21,015 nucleotides of DNA from an uncultured Sutterella sp. Its GTDB lineage: Bacteria; Pseudomonadota; Gammaproteobacteria; Burkholderiales; Burkholderiaceae_F. The notes below the pieces were generated by a model, which searched no databases, had not been told where the DNA came from, and worked only from the letters and a program-made list of their open reading frames with translations. The position numbers and the translations under genes were made by a program. Positions 7,433 to 15,938 of the stretch are shown here, piece by piece (the first letter of the stretch is position 1; each line of letters begins with the position of its first letter). The stretch spans positions 1 through 21,015 of the forward strand of contig CAAEPH010000011.1 in the NCBI GenBank assembly GCA_900757865.1, given 5' to 3'.

Positions 7433-8374
7433 ATGTTACCTAATCCCATCCTTTCAACCCCTCGCTTTACAGGTGTGCGACTCACGGTGAGCGCACCCGC
7501 GCGGCAGTGGATGAGTCCTACCGGTGAGATCGATTGGGCGCTTCACGAGAGGGCGCAAGCGTCACTCTTGTCGCTCGGATTTGACACCACGTGGATGGGC
7601 GGGTGTTTTCTGGAGGATCGCCGATTTGCAGGCGACGATGCCACGCGTGCGCAGGATTTGATGGCTGCGCTCACGCAAGTCCCCACCGACCTTTATATGG
7701 CCATGCGTGGCGGTTGGGGCGTTGCGCGCCTTTTTGACCGTCTCCATTGGGAGGCACTGGCACAGAGCACGGTTCCGGTGGTGGGCTACTCGGACGTGAC
7801 GGCGCTCAATTTGGCGCTCTTGGCTCAAGTCCACCGCACGAGTTGGCAGGGTCCCACAGTGCGTGATTTAATCGATCCCGATCCGATGACGCTCGAGGGC
7901 GTTGAAATGATCTTAGGGCGACGCCCTTGGCGCGTCGCTTGGGAGAGTCCCGCCACGGCGCCCAAAGCCTTTGCTTGTGAGGGCGTGCTCTGGGGCGGCA
8001 ATTTATCCGTGCTCGTGAGCTTATTAGGGACACCGTACTTCCCTCGTATTGAGGGTGGGATTCTTTTTATTGAAGACATCGGTGAGGCCGCGTATCGCAT
8101 CGATCGGCTCTTGATGCAGCTCTACTGGGCGGGCGTGTTGGGTAAGCAGCAGGCCGTCTTGGTGGGCGACTGTCAAGGGGCGGACCGCGCTGTGGCGTGG
8201 GCGGGCGACTTGACGCTTGCGAGTGTGCTCGCTGAGGCGCGAGCGCGCACCGGGATCCCCTTTATTGAAGGCCTGCCCTTTGGGCACGTACACGCCAAAG
8301 TTTCGCTCCCCGTGGGCGAGCGTGTGGCACTGCGTGTGAGTGCGGGGCAAGTCACGCTTGAGCGCGCAAACTAG
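7433..8374 (+). CDS. ldcA: LD-carboxypeptidase (murein tetrapeptide carboxypeptidase, S66)
   Basis: This 313-residue cytoplasmic serine peptidase removes the terminal D-alanine from murein tetrapeptides during wall recycling. The S66 triad can be placed: S120 in GYSDVTALNLAL, E214 in FIEDIGEAAYRID and H285 in LPFGHVHAK. RGGWGVARLFD at 92-102 and WGGNLSVLVSLLGTPYFP at 187-204 are also characteristic. Length agrees with E. coli LdcA (about 304). ATG 7433 is preceded by AGGAG at 7421-7425 with a seven-base gap; the TTG eight codons earlier overlaps the tadA stop and lacks a ribosome site. It is part of the same packed run of genes. The 3-bp-scale packing suggests shared transcription but no functional tie to the hydrogenase. 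Confidence 0.93.
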   Translation: MLPNPILSTPRFTGVRLTVSAPARQWMSPTGEIDWALHERAQASLLSLGFDTTWMGGCFLEDRRFAGDDATRAQDLMAALTQVPTDLYMAMRGGWGVARLFDRLHWEALAQSTVPVVGYSDVTALNLALLAQVHRTSWQGPTVRDLIDPDPMTLEGVEMILGRRPWRVAWESPATAPKAFACEGVLWGGNLSVLVSLLGTPYFPRIEGGILFIEDIGEAAYRIDRLLMQLYWAGVLGKQQAVLVGDCQGADRAVAWAGDLTLASVLAEARARTGIPFIEGLPFGHVHAKVSLPVGERVALRVSAGQVTLERAN

Positions 8375-8396
8375 AGAAAAAAGAGGACAGAGAGCG

Positions 8397-10268
8397 ATGT
8401 CAGAAGGCTATTGGGGACGGTTTTGGCGTGGGGTGTTTCGCCCGGCTGGGTCACACATGACCGCACGGGTACTCACCAAAATGCTGCTCGCGTCACTGCG
8501 ACTGCAACCCATCGCGATTCTCGCGCAATTTGCGGGGATGACGAGTCTGACGGCTGTTTTTTGGAACTCAGACCTCTCGCGCCTCTTCTTGGTGATTTGG
8601 TACTGCTTTGGCATGGCGCAAATTGCGCTTTCCGTTCGGTTTCTGCGCTATTTTTGGCGTGACCGAAGCCGCGTGGCCCGCATTCGTTTGTGGATTCGAC
8701 GCTGGACCGCATTGGCGGTGGCGGCTGGGGTGATTTGGGGCGTGGCGGGCCCGTCGATGATGTTGCCCCTCTCTGGGATATCGCAAGTGGTGACCGTGGC
8801 CGTGGTGGTCGCCGTGACGTTTGCGAGTTGGCCCGTGTATTCGTGCTGGTTGCCTTCGCTCACTGCGTTTACGCTCCTCTCGCTCACACCCATGATGATT
8901 ACGTTTGCGGTGCAGTTTAGTATCAGTCAGGCGTTGATGGTGCTGGTGCTCGTGGTCTCTTCCGGGTTTATTCTTTACTCGGGGCGCAAGTTGAACGAAA
9001 TGGTGATGAGTTCCATTTTGACCGACGACAAAAATCAGCGCCTGGTGGATCGTCTGAAAAACGAAATCAATCGCGCTGAGCGCGCTCGCCGTCAAGCCGA
9101 AGCGATCAGTGAACGACGCTCGCGCTTTTTTGCTGCGGCTAACCACGACATTCGTCAGCCTCTGCAAGCCATGGGGATTTATTTGGACCTGTTGCGCCGT
9201 CGAGCCTCGGCGCAACAAAAGCCCATTGTGGATCAGCTCATACACACGAGCGAGTCTATCTCCACGTTGGTCGAGAGTGTGTTAACGGTGACGCGAATGG
9301 AGTTCGGGCGGCTCGATATGCACCCCGAAACGATCGAGGTACCTGGGTTTTTGACGGAATTGGCGAACGAGTGTCGCCCCATCGCCGAGAAAAAGGGGTT
9401 GCGCTTGCGAGTGGTTGCTGACGTAGCCACGGTTAACACCGACCCGTTACTTTTTAAGCGTGCGATCAAAAATTTGGTCAGTAACGCCATTGCCTATTCA
9501 CGCCCTGAGGCACAAGTGCCCGAAATTGTGTTGGCCGCGCGCGTGCGTCAAGACACGCTGACCGTTGCCGTCTACGATTGTGGACCCGGGTTGTCGAACG
9601 ACGATAAGGAACGCATTTTCCACACGTTCTTTCGCGGTAGTGCTGGTAAACAAAAGCCCGGTGGCGGTTTTGGGTTGGGGCTTTCGATTGTCAAAGGGAT
9701 TGCTACACAGTTGGGCGCGACGCTCACGGTCGCTTCACGCTTGGGGCGCGGTAGCGTCTTTCGGTTTGCTCTGCCCCTTCATCGCCAAGCACTGCCCGCT
9801 AAAGCCCAAACGCCGGAGCTCGAAAGTGAAAAGGGCAACTTTACCTGGCCCAAACGGGTGGTGTTGCTCGACGATAATACGCTCGTTGCACAAGCTGTCG
9901 GGGCGTTGCTCGAGGGGCATGGGGTGGAGGTGACGACCTTCACGTCACCGAGCCACCTCATGGCCAATGAAGCGTATCCTACGTTGTTTTCCGATGTGGA
10001 CGTCTTGATCACGGACTTTAACTTGGGTGAAGGGGAGCTCGATGGTCTCGAGGTGGCAAGTGCCGTCTATAGCGAGTTGGCCCAGACGGATCATCAACCC
10101 GATATGGTGCTCCTCACTGCGGTGTCGCGCGATTTGATTGAGACGCGCTGGCACGAGTTGATTGCTCAAGGGGACACCAACGGCATGGCGTTTCCCACGG
10201 TGCTACAAAAACCGGTGAGTGACGCCTCCCTTGCGCGCGCTCTTCAAGCGGCCAACGAACGCACGTGA
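8397..10268 (+). CDS. six-TM hybrid sensor histidine kinase with receiver domain
   Basis: This 623-residue membrane kinase has about six hydrophobic segments (near 36-56, 62-82, 103-123, 128-148, 150-171 and 177-195), a coiled linker at 210-240, a HisKA dimerisation domain with phospho-accepting H250 in NHDIRQPLQAMG, and an ATPase domain with N363 (N box), DCGPGLS at 394-400 and GGFGLGLSIVKG at 423-434. A C-terminal receiver (about 487-620) has D492/D493, phospho-acceptor D540 in LITDFNLG, T574 and K605 (LQKPV). There is no HPt domain, so signal transfer would go through the fused receiver or straight to the NarL-type regulator encoded next. No periplasmic sensor domain is visible; the signal may be a membrane or respiratory-state cue. 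GAGGA lies nine bases before ATG 8397. It starts 22 bp after ldcA. Confidence 0.92.
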   Translation: MSEGYWGRFWRGVFRPAGSHMTARVLTKMLLASLRLQPIAILAQFAGMTSLTAVFWNSDLSRLFLVIWYCFGMAQIALSVRFLRYFWRDRSRVARIRLWIRRWTALAVAAGVIWGVAGPSMMLPLSGISQVVTVAVVVAVTFASWPVYSCWLPSLTAFTLLSLTPMMITFAVQFSISQALMVLVLVVSSGFILYSGRKLNEMVMSSILTDDKNQRLVDRLKNEINRAERARRQAEAISERRSRFFAAANHDIRQPLQAMGIYLDLLRRRASAQQKPIVDQLIHTSESISTLVESVLTVTRMEFGRLDMHPETIEVPGFLTELANECRPIAEKKGLRLRVVADVATVNTDPLLFKRAIKNLVSNAIAYSRPEAQVPEIVLAARVRQDTLTVAVYDCGPGLSNDDKERIFHTFFRGSAGKQKPGGGFGLGLSIVKGIATQLGATLTVASRLGRGSVFRFALPLHRQALPAKAQTPELESEKGNFTWPKRVVLLDDNTLVAQAVGALLEGHGVEVTTFTSPSHLMANEAYPTLFSDVDVLITDFNLGEGELDGLEVASAVYSELAQTDHQPDMVLLTAVSRDLIETRWHELIAQGDTNGMAFPTVLQKPVSDASLARALQAANERT

Positions 10269-10279
10269 GTCGTTGGCTA

Positions 10280-10308
10280 TTCAACGTGTCGCAAGAACGT
10301 ACTACAAT
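10280..10308 (+). promoter_or_regulatory. candidate sigma-70 promoter for the response regulator
   Basis: TTCAAC and TACAAT are separated by 17 bases, giving 3/6 and 5/6 matches to the consensus hexamers. Transcription would start near 10315, leaving a leader of roughly 85 bases. It suggests the response regulator can be made independently of the kinase gene. Confidence 0.5.
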
Positions 10309-10320
10309 CAAGGATTAGTT

Positions 10321-10330
10321 GTGACGTCAC
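10321..10330. promoter_or_regulatory. candidate operator GTGACGTCAC
   Basis: This is a perfect 10-bp palindrome placed just downstream of the expected transcription start of the response-regulator promoter, a normal position for a repressor or autoregulatory site. Its TGACGTCA core occurs only twice more in the window, both in one hairpin at 19512-19548. Confidence 0.35.
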
Positions 10331-10400
10331 TTGGCGCCTTGTCTTCATAAGGGCGCATGACCCTGACGTGACTCATCATTTTGGAATGCGATAAGACGTT

Positions 10401-11063
10401 ATGCAGTATTTAATCGTTGACGACCACGCGCTGGTCACCTCTGCCGTGTCCATGCTTCTCGCTGATCGGGATCCGGAAGCGGTGGTTCATACCGCTTCAA
10501 GTGCCGAGGAAGCCTTAGCACTGGTTGACAAAGAAGGTGAAGCCGCTGACTTGTTGATTTTGGATTTGGGGTTACCTGGTGTGACGGGTACCGAGTTGAT
10601 GGAAGAGATTGTTCGTCGTCAGCCATTACTGAAGATTTTGGTGCTCTCAGGCTCCACCGATCGCATCAACATTATGCGCGTGTTGCAATTGGGGGCAGCG
10701 GGGTTTGTACCGAAAAGCTTTGACCCAGAGATGCTCACGAGCGCCATTGACTTTGTGCTCAAAGGCGGGGTCTTTATCCCGACGAAACTTTTAAGCGAAG
10801 GGCAGCGTGAAGGGTTTTTTAGCGAAACGGCTTCGCGCCTTAAAGCGTCGAGTGGCCCCGAGGTGCACCTCACCGATCGTCAGGTCGATGTGCTCAAACT
10901 CTTAGCCAAAGGTGCTCCGATCAAACGTATTTGCCTGGATTTAAACCTCTCTGAAGGAACCGTGAAAACCCACGTGTCGGCTATCTATCGTGCGTTTGGC
11001 GCTAGTAATCGTACGGAAGCACTGCTGGCCGCGCGTCGCGCAGGGTTTGATATCGAGTTCTAA
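10401..11063 (+). CDS. NarL/FixJ-family response regulator
   Basis: This 220-residue two-component regulator has an N-terminal receiver (1-120) with D7/D8, phospho-acceptor D55 in LILDLGLPG, S83 and K105, and a C-terminal LuxR-type helix-turn-helix (about 155-220: LTDRQVDVLKLLAKG, then LSEGTVKTHVSAIYRAFG). It is very probably the partner of the hybrid kinase directly upstream. The 132-bp gap carries a promoter-like pair and a palindrome. The Shine-Dalgarno is weak (ATAAGA before ATG), so translation may be modest. Targets are unknown; the hydrogenase operon itself is a candidate by proximity only. Confidence 0.93.
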   Translation: MQYLIVDDHALVTSAVSMLLADRDPEAVVHTASSAEEALALVDKEGEAADLLILDLGLPGVTGTELMEEIVRRQPLLKILVLSGSTDRINIMRVLQLGAAGFVPKSFDPEMLTSAIDFVLKGGVFIPTKLLSEGQREGFFSETASRLKASSGPEVHLTDRQVDVLKLLAKGAPIKRICLDLNLSEGTVKTHVSAIYRAFGASNRTEALLAARRAGFDIEF

Positions 11064-11119
11064 CCCAAGGGGGCACTTTGACACCATGAGTTGAAGCGCG
11101 TTGAAACACACAGAAAAAT

Positions 11120-11144
11120 CCCCTTGATCAGTCTGACCAAGGGG
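11120..11144. terminator. bidirectional terminator between response regulator and ppk
   Basis: CCCCTTG and CAAGGGG pair around an 11-base loop. The stem is followed by TTTAT on the plus strand and, read on the minus strand, by ATTTTTCTG. It lies between two convergent genes and probably serves both. Confidence 0.8.
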
Positions 11145-11170
11145 TTTATGTGAGTGACTTTGCTGGCGGT

Positions 11171-13294
11171 CTAGTCTTTTAAGAGATCACGAATGACATC
11201 TTGACTCGAGTAGATGGCTTCATCCGGTTTTCGCTGAATCCGATTGTAAGTGCCGTCTGGATTCAGTAACCAAGCATTGACGTTGTCGGCCAATTGAGGC
11301 TCGAGAATGTCGTGCAAAATGCGTTCACGAAGCGCTTTGTCGTTGATCGGCGTGACCGTTTCAATGCGTCCGTTTAAGTTGCGAGGCATCATGTCCGCGC
11401 TACCCATGTACATCTTCATTTTGCCGTTGTTGTTGAAGCAGTACACGCGAGCGTGTTCCAGATAGCGCCCCACCAAAGAGCGTACCGAAATGGTTTCGGA
11501 GACGCCTTTAATCCCTGGGCGTAAGCAACAAATCCCACGAATTACACAATCAATCTTGACGCCAGCTTGACTTGCGCGATATAGCGCTTGAATCACGACG
11601 GGATCCACCAACTGATTGAGTTTAAAGATGATGTAGCCGTTGCCATGCGCTTTATGGCTTTCGATTTCGGCGTTAATGGCCGCAATCATGCTCGAGCGCA
11701 TCGTCACGGGCGAGACCCATAAGCTCGAATATTTATCGACCACACCGCAACCCGTCATCACGTTGAAGAGCTCTTGAACGTCGTTGCAGATCTTGCGATC
11801 CGACGTGAACAGACCCAGGTCGGTGTAGATCTTGGCGGACGAGGCGTTGTAGTTACCCGTTCCGATGTGCACAAAGCGCTCGAGCTTCTTTTCGCCACGA
11901 CGAATCACCAGGGCGAGTTTGGCGTGAATCTTGAGGTTCGGGAATCCGTAGACCACATTCACCCCAGCCGCTTCCAGGTTTTCAGCCCAGTTAATATTGC
12001 GCTCTTCGTCAAAACGCGCTTTGAGTTCCACCACGGCCGTCACTTGTTTGCCACGACGACGAGCGTCGAGCAGGGCTTGAATGATGGGGGAGTTGGACCC
12101 ACAGCGATAGAGCGTCTGCTTAATGGCGACGACGTTGGGGTCGCGCGCAGCGCGCTGCAAAAACTCTACCGTGCCATCAAACGATTCGTACGGATGGTAG
12201 AGCAGCAAGTCACGCTCGAGCAGGGTCGCAAAGAGATCCTCGTCCGCCTGGAACGGCGTGGGTAGGCGAGGTGCCGCAGGCGGATAGCAGAGCTCAGGGC
12301 GATCGAGCCCGGTGATCTGGATAAAGTCCGAGAGCGAGAACGGCAACTTGGTACGCATGATTTGCGTTTGTGTCACGTTGAGGTTCTTGATCAAGAACTC
12401 TTGCAAGCGACGACTCATGCCGTACTCGATCTGAAGGCGCACGACTGAGCCAAAGCGACGCTGTTCAACATAGTCGCGTACCGCGGCCAATAAGTCGTCC
12501 GCTTCGTCTTCTTCAATTTCGCCGTCGGTGTTACGGATAATGCGAAAGAGCCCTGACGATTTAATGGCGTAGCCTGGGAAGAGCCTCTCTAAGCGTGCAG
12601 CAATGAGGGACTCCAAGCAAAGGATACGCTCCCCAGTGGGACGCGTCGAGAGCGTTGCCGTGTTGCCTTGACGGCCGAAATAGAGAAAGCGTGGCAGGTT
12701 ATTGGGGCATTTCAGACGCGCAAATCGCGTCAGACCCAAGACCGACTTATGCATGCCCACCAATTCAATCACAAAGTTAATACTCGTGTTGGAAATGAGC
12801 GGGAAGGGGTGCCCGGCGTCCACGGACTGCGGCGTGAGCGTGGGGAATACTTCGTTTTCAAAGTATTCGTCAGCCAACTTTTTCTCCGCTGGCGTGAGCG
12901 ACTTGTAGTCGAGTAAACGAATACCGGCGGCTTCCAGGGCAGGTACCAAGTCATCTTGCCAGAGCACTTCGGCCTGCTCGAGCATGGTCTGGGTAATTTC
13001 ACGAATTTGTTTCAACAGCTGCGCAGCGGTCAGTCCATCGGCGGCGGTGGACGTGATGCCACGGCGTGCTTGCTGCTGCAAGTTCTTGACGCGAACCATG
13101 TAGAACTCGTCAAGATTGTTGAAGAAGATCGAGAAGAATTTCAGACGCTCCAAGAGAGGCACCGTTTTATCGGCTGCCGTTTCCATCACTTTTTGGTCAA
13201 AAGCAAGCCAGCTGATTTCGCGGTTGGTATAGAGCTGCGGGTCCGTCAGCTCTCTCGTGGTGACGGGGGGTGTCGTCTGTGTGGTTTGCGACAT
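11171..13294 (-). CDS. ppk1: polyphosphate kinase 1
   Basis: This 707-residue enzyme reversibly makes polyphosphate from ATP. All family blocks are present: the N-terminal REISWLAFDQKV segment (26-37), FFNNLDEFYMVRV (57-69), and the two phospholipase-D-like catalytic halves. The autophosphorylated histidine is H457 in LKIHAKLALVIRRG, and the second conserved histidine is H614 in EHARVYCFNNNGKMKMYMG. HIGTGNYNASSAKIYTDLG at 476-494 is also diagnostic. Length is typical (E. coli 688). AAGGAG eight bases before ATG 13294 fixes the start. No exopolyphosphatase or pho-box neighbour is seen; the gene seems to stand alone, convergent with the response regulator. Confidence 0.97.
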   Translation of the reverse strand: MSQTTQTTPPVTTRELTDPQLYTNREISWLAFDQKVMETAADKTVPLLERLKFFSIFFNNLDEFYMVRVKNLQQQARRGITSTAADGLTAAQLLKQIREITQTMLEQAEVLWQDDLVPALEAAGIRLLDYKSLTPAEKKLADEYFENEVFPTLTPQSVDAGHPFPLISNTSINFVIELVGMHKSVLGLTRFARLKCPNNLPRFLYFGRQGNTATLSTRPTGERILCLESLIAARLERLFPGYAIKSSGLFRIIRNTDGEIEEDEADDLLAAVRDYVEQRRFGSVVRLQIEYGMSRRLQEFLIKNLNVTQTQIMRTKLPFSLSDFIQITGLDRPELCYPPAAPRLPTPFQADEDLFATLLERDLLLYHPYESFDGTVEFLQRAARDPNVVAIKQTLYRCGSNSPIIQALLDARRRGKQVTAVVELKARFDEERNINWAENLEAAGVNVVYGFPNLKIHAKLALVIRRGEKKLERFVHIGTGNYNASSAKIYTDLGLFTSDRKICNDVQELFNVMTGCGVVDKYSSLWVSPVTMRSSMIAAINAEIESHKAHGNGYIIFKLNQLVDPVVIQALYRASQAGVKIDCVIRGICCLRPGIKGVSETISVRSLVGRYLEHARVYCFNNNGKMKMYMGSADMMPRNLNGRIETVTPINDKALRERILHDILEPQLADNVNAWLLNPDGTYNRIQRKPDEAIYSSQDVIRDLLKD

Positions 13295-13503
13295 AGCAGA
13301 ACTCCTTGAGCGTTATTGTTTTTTGAGGTTTAATTTAAATTGTAGGCGTTTAAAGCTCACTTTTGAGTTGAATGGCCTGAAAAAGGCTTGTATTCAGGGC
13401 AAATGCGCATAGGGATTTCCCCGAGGCGAAGGTTTTTTTGCCAAAGTGAGGGGTGGTAAGCGGGATATTTACGACGCTGAGACGAGCGCGGTGAGCCAAG
13501 AGG

Positions 13504-13532
13504 CTGGCACGCCCAGCTAAAAAGCTTAGAAT
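13504..13532 (+). promoter_or_regulatory. weak promoter candidate for the secreted two-module protein
   Basis: CTGGCA (13504-13509) and TAGAAT (13527-13532) have a 17-base spacer. TAGAAT is a 5/6 match to the -10 consensus; the -35 is only 4/6. The expected start lies about 45 bases before the ATG. The rest of the 287-bp gap to ppk is AT-rich near ppk but shows no clear minus-strand promoter. Confidence 0.35.
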
Positions 13533-13581
13533 GTGAGAAACGCGTCTCTGGTTGACGTCGCTCACAAAGGAAAGGTTGTTT

Positions 13582-14982
13582 ATGCGCATGAGAGCTCAAA
13601 CACGGTGGACATTACGCACGTCTATTTGGTTAGGGTTATTGGCCATGGTACTGGCGTCTCCCACCAATGGCGCCAGTGCGACCGAAGCCGAGACGGCCGA
13701 TGTGCCTGAGGTGGTGGATCCTCAAGAAGCTCAAAAGGCTCTCGAAGCTGGTTTGTCGCCAGAGGCGCCGTTACCCGCGGGTGAGGCCACTTCAAATACC
13801 ACAGTGGGTCAGGTGTTTGACAAAGCGCAGGCGCAGAGCGCCTCTGCCGAGACGACAGCACAGCAAAGCGCGAGTGAGCATGCTGCAGCCAACTCTCAAG
13901 CCGCAACGGACGATGATGACCCCATCGCGAACATTGCTCGCGAGGCCCAATTGGGTGATGAGCGCGCTGAAGCTGCGCGAGAAACTAACCACGCCGAAGT
14001 CTGGCCCGAGGCGATTATGAAGGCCACAGCACCTCAAGTGGCGCCTGAACTTCCGGCACTTCCCGCTTTTTTAGGGTTGACGCCCTATGTCACCACCAAG
14101 GCCGAGGTGGAGGCACGCTTTGGCGACAAAGCTCATTGGGCCGACGATGCGCCCTTGGGGCCGCGTCACCTGATCACCGACGAGGACATGGGACTTGGTG
14201 CCTTAAGTTTGTTGGTGGGTTACACGGCGGATGGTCTGGTGTCGGATATTTATGTGCAGATCCCCGTGGCCAAAGCCGATGAGGCACGCGCAACGCTTCA
14301 GACCCTGACGCAGAGCATGGATCCTCAGGGGCTATGGGGTAAAAGTGCTGACGGGCGTTTCTGGCGCACTCCGGTGGCTGAACTCACCTTAACGTACAGC
14401 AACGACATGCTCACTGTGCTTTATGGCGCGGTAGCCCGACAAGCTTATGAAACACGACGCTATCTGGACGAGGCGCCTGAAGAGCGCTATCCACGCTTTG
14501 CGGGTGTGTGGCTCGGTCGCACCACGTTGGGCGAATTGCGTGAGACCTTGCGCGCAAGACCCTCATGCCACGTAGCGATCCCCTCGATGTTGCCCAACGG
14601 CGCTTTTGTGACGACGTTAACGGGAGCGTGTTTTGGACTGCCCGGAGAGCAAAAAAGTGACGCCTGGTTTGATGCAGAGACACACCGCTTGGTGCGCTTG
14701 GTGATATCGAGCTCGGCGTCATCTCAGGCGCTTGAACCGGTGGAAGAAGCGCTCAATCGTCGCTTTGAAAAAGGGTCTGTAGCCGGGGAGTGGCACCTGG
14801 GTACATCGCCCGCTCGGAACGTGTGGATGCCCAAAATTCGCTTTAGTGTCAACACGGGCCGACTCGAGTTTGATGTTCCGGTTGAGGGTATGATGAATGC
14901 GCAAACCTCGTGGGAGGCTTTGCAAAAAGCGGAAGCGGCTCGACAAAAAGAAATCAAGCGTATCGAAGCACTTTTTCAGTGA
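13582..14982 (+). CDS. secreted protein of unknown function with two related modules
   Basis: I do not recognise this 466-residue protein. Residues 1-33 are a signal peptide (RMRAQTRWTLR, hydrophobic IWLGLLAMVLA, likely cleavage after GASA), so it is periplasmic or exported. Residues 34-160 are low-complexity and rich in Ala, Glu and Gln. Two modules follow, at about 163-281 and 309-433. Both start with an LG-x-T segment followed by a Glu-containing helix (FLGLTPYVTTKAEVEARF; VWLGRTTLGELRETL), pass through a D-x-L-V strand (ADGLVSDIYVQI; ETHRLVRLVIS), then an Ala-rich helix, a G-x-W turn and a final strand pair. Module 2 alone has cysteines (C329, C350), a likely disulphide. The tail (440-466) is a charged helix. 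GGAAAGG lies before ATG 13582; an in-frame TTG ten codons upstream is less likely because it would spoil the signal peptide. Confidence 0.8.
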   Translation: MRMRAQTRWTLRTSIWLGLLAMVLASPTNGASATEAETADVPEVVDPQEAQKALEAGLSPEAPLPAGEATSNTTVGQVFDKAQAQSASAETTAQQSASEHAAANSQAATDDDDPIANIAREAQLGDERAEAARETNHAEVWPEAIMKATAPQVAPELPALPAFLGLTPYVTTKAEVEARFGDKAHWADDAPLGPRHLITDEDMGLGALSLLVGYTADGLVSDIYVQIPVAKADEARATLQTLTQSMDPQGLWGKSADGRFWRTPVAELTLTYSNDMLTVLYGAVARQAYETRRYLDEAPEERYPRFAGVWLGRTTLGELRETLRARPSCHVAIPSMLPNGAFVTTLTGACFGLPGEQKSDAWFDAETHRLVRLVISSSASSQALEPVEEALNRRFEKGSVAGEWHLGTSPARNVWMPKIRFSVNTGRLEFDVPVEGMMNAQTSWEALQKAEAARQKEIKRIEALFQ

Positions 14983-15340
14983 CGTCGACTCAAAAGAGAG
15001 GCTATCTCAAAGAAAATATGTGGAAAAAATCCCGTTTTACACCTACAGCACTTTTGGTATGAGATTGGCTCTCCAAGCCTTGTGCCCGTTGGCTTAAGAG
15101 ATGGTTCGTGGGATGAGTGTTGAAAAACGCAACACAAAAAAAGAGAAATGAAAAACGCTCGGGCGTAGGTCTTACCATGAGGAGACTGGCTTCGGGTATC
15201 GTGAGTTTTTTCACCTACACTATTGTGTTTTGAGTTTTTCCTCGCTAAGTCCTCTGTCGCAAGGAAAAGCAAGTTTTTGGACGAGCGAAAACTGAAAAAC
15301 GTGCTTGAGTGTCAGTTGGCAAAACACGATGAGAAAAGAA
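14983..15340. other. intergenic region, no gene seen
   Basis: These 358 bases separate two convergent genes. No frame shows plausible coding sequence. One short perfect hairpin, GTGTTG (15117-15122) with CAACAC (15130-15135), is followed by A residues on the plus strand, so it is not a convincing terminator for the upstream gene. T- and A-rich tracts occur near 15205-15240. I see no recognisable RNA gene. Confidence 0.5.
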
Positions 15341-15370
15341 ACGCCTCCCACGTTTGAGAACGGGAGGCGT
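15341..15370 (-). terminator. terminator of the lipoprotein operon
   Basis: ACGCCTCCC and GGGAGGCGT form a perfect 9-bp stem with a 12-base loop, 24 bp after the lipoprotein stop codon. Read on the minus strand it is followed by TTCTTTTCTC, a T-rich tail. Confidence 0.85.
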
Positions 15371-15393
15371 CAGAGGTTCAGTCGTGTGAAGAC

Positions 15394-15897
15394 CTATTTT
15401 TGGCTTGGCGTATACGTGCCGTTGCGAATGGCTTCGGTTTCTGCACGAATGCGATCCAGTTCCAACTGTGCGCGTTCTTTTTCCGTTTCGATACGGCTAT
15501 CCACCGCAGACGCGCGCGCTTTCACTTCGAGCTCCTTGAGCTGAAGGTTCAATTCGCGTTCCCGATCTGCATAAGCTTGCAATTTAGCTTGGCGTTGCGC
15601 AGTCGCTTTTTGACGCGCTGCGGCAGCACGATCGGCTTTGGCTTTAGCCGCATTGGCGGCTTTTTGAGCTTCTAAGCGTTGTGCTTCAAGACGCGCTTCG
15701 TCTTGTGTTCGTTTGGCTTCACGCTCCTGCGCAATCTGCTCGTTTTCAAGTTGTAATTGAGAAATTGTGGCATCCATGGGACCCACTTGCTGGTAAGCGG
15801 CATCACGACGCTCTTGCGGATTCATGGCGCAACCCGCTAAGACAAGCGCCACACTCGCGACCGCTACCAAGCTACCAGTACGTGTAAGAGAGGACAT
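15394..15897 (-). CDS. coiled-coil outer-membrane-type lipoprotein
   Basis: This 167-residue lipoprotein has a type II signal ending in lipobox LAGC with lipidated C23. Residue +2 is Ala, so sorting to the outer membrane is expected. Residues 40-150 are almost entirely predicted coiled coil, dominated by Ala, Lys, Gln, Glu and Arg (for example ARLEAQRLEAQKAANAAKAK), giving a long rod that may span part of the periplasm. No enzyme motif is seen. I chose ATG 15897, where AGGAAGG lies eight bases upstream; the 11-codon extension to 15930 would put charged and polar residues before the signal. It is the second gene of a two-gene operon, 41 bp after the glycine-zipper lipoprotein, and ends at a strong terminator. 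Confidence 0.8.
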   Translation of the reverse strand: MSSLTRTGSLVAVASVALVLAGCAMNPQERRDAAYQQVGPMDATISQLQLENEQIAQEREAKRTQDEARLEAQRLEAQKAANAAKAKADRAAAARQKATAQRQAKLQAYADRERELNLQLKELEVKARASAVDSRIETEKERAQLELDRIRAETEAIRNGTYTPSQK

Positions 15898-15938
15898 TTC
15901 TAGCCTTCCTAATTGAAGTATGGGTATCAACGTTGCGA

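Noticed and set aside
13504..13521. Sigma-54 promoter suggested by TGGCAC
   Set aside because: The downstream GC element does not follow at the required spacing (GCTA in place of TTGC).
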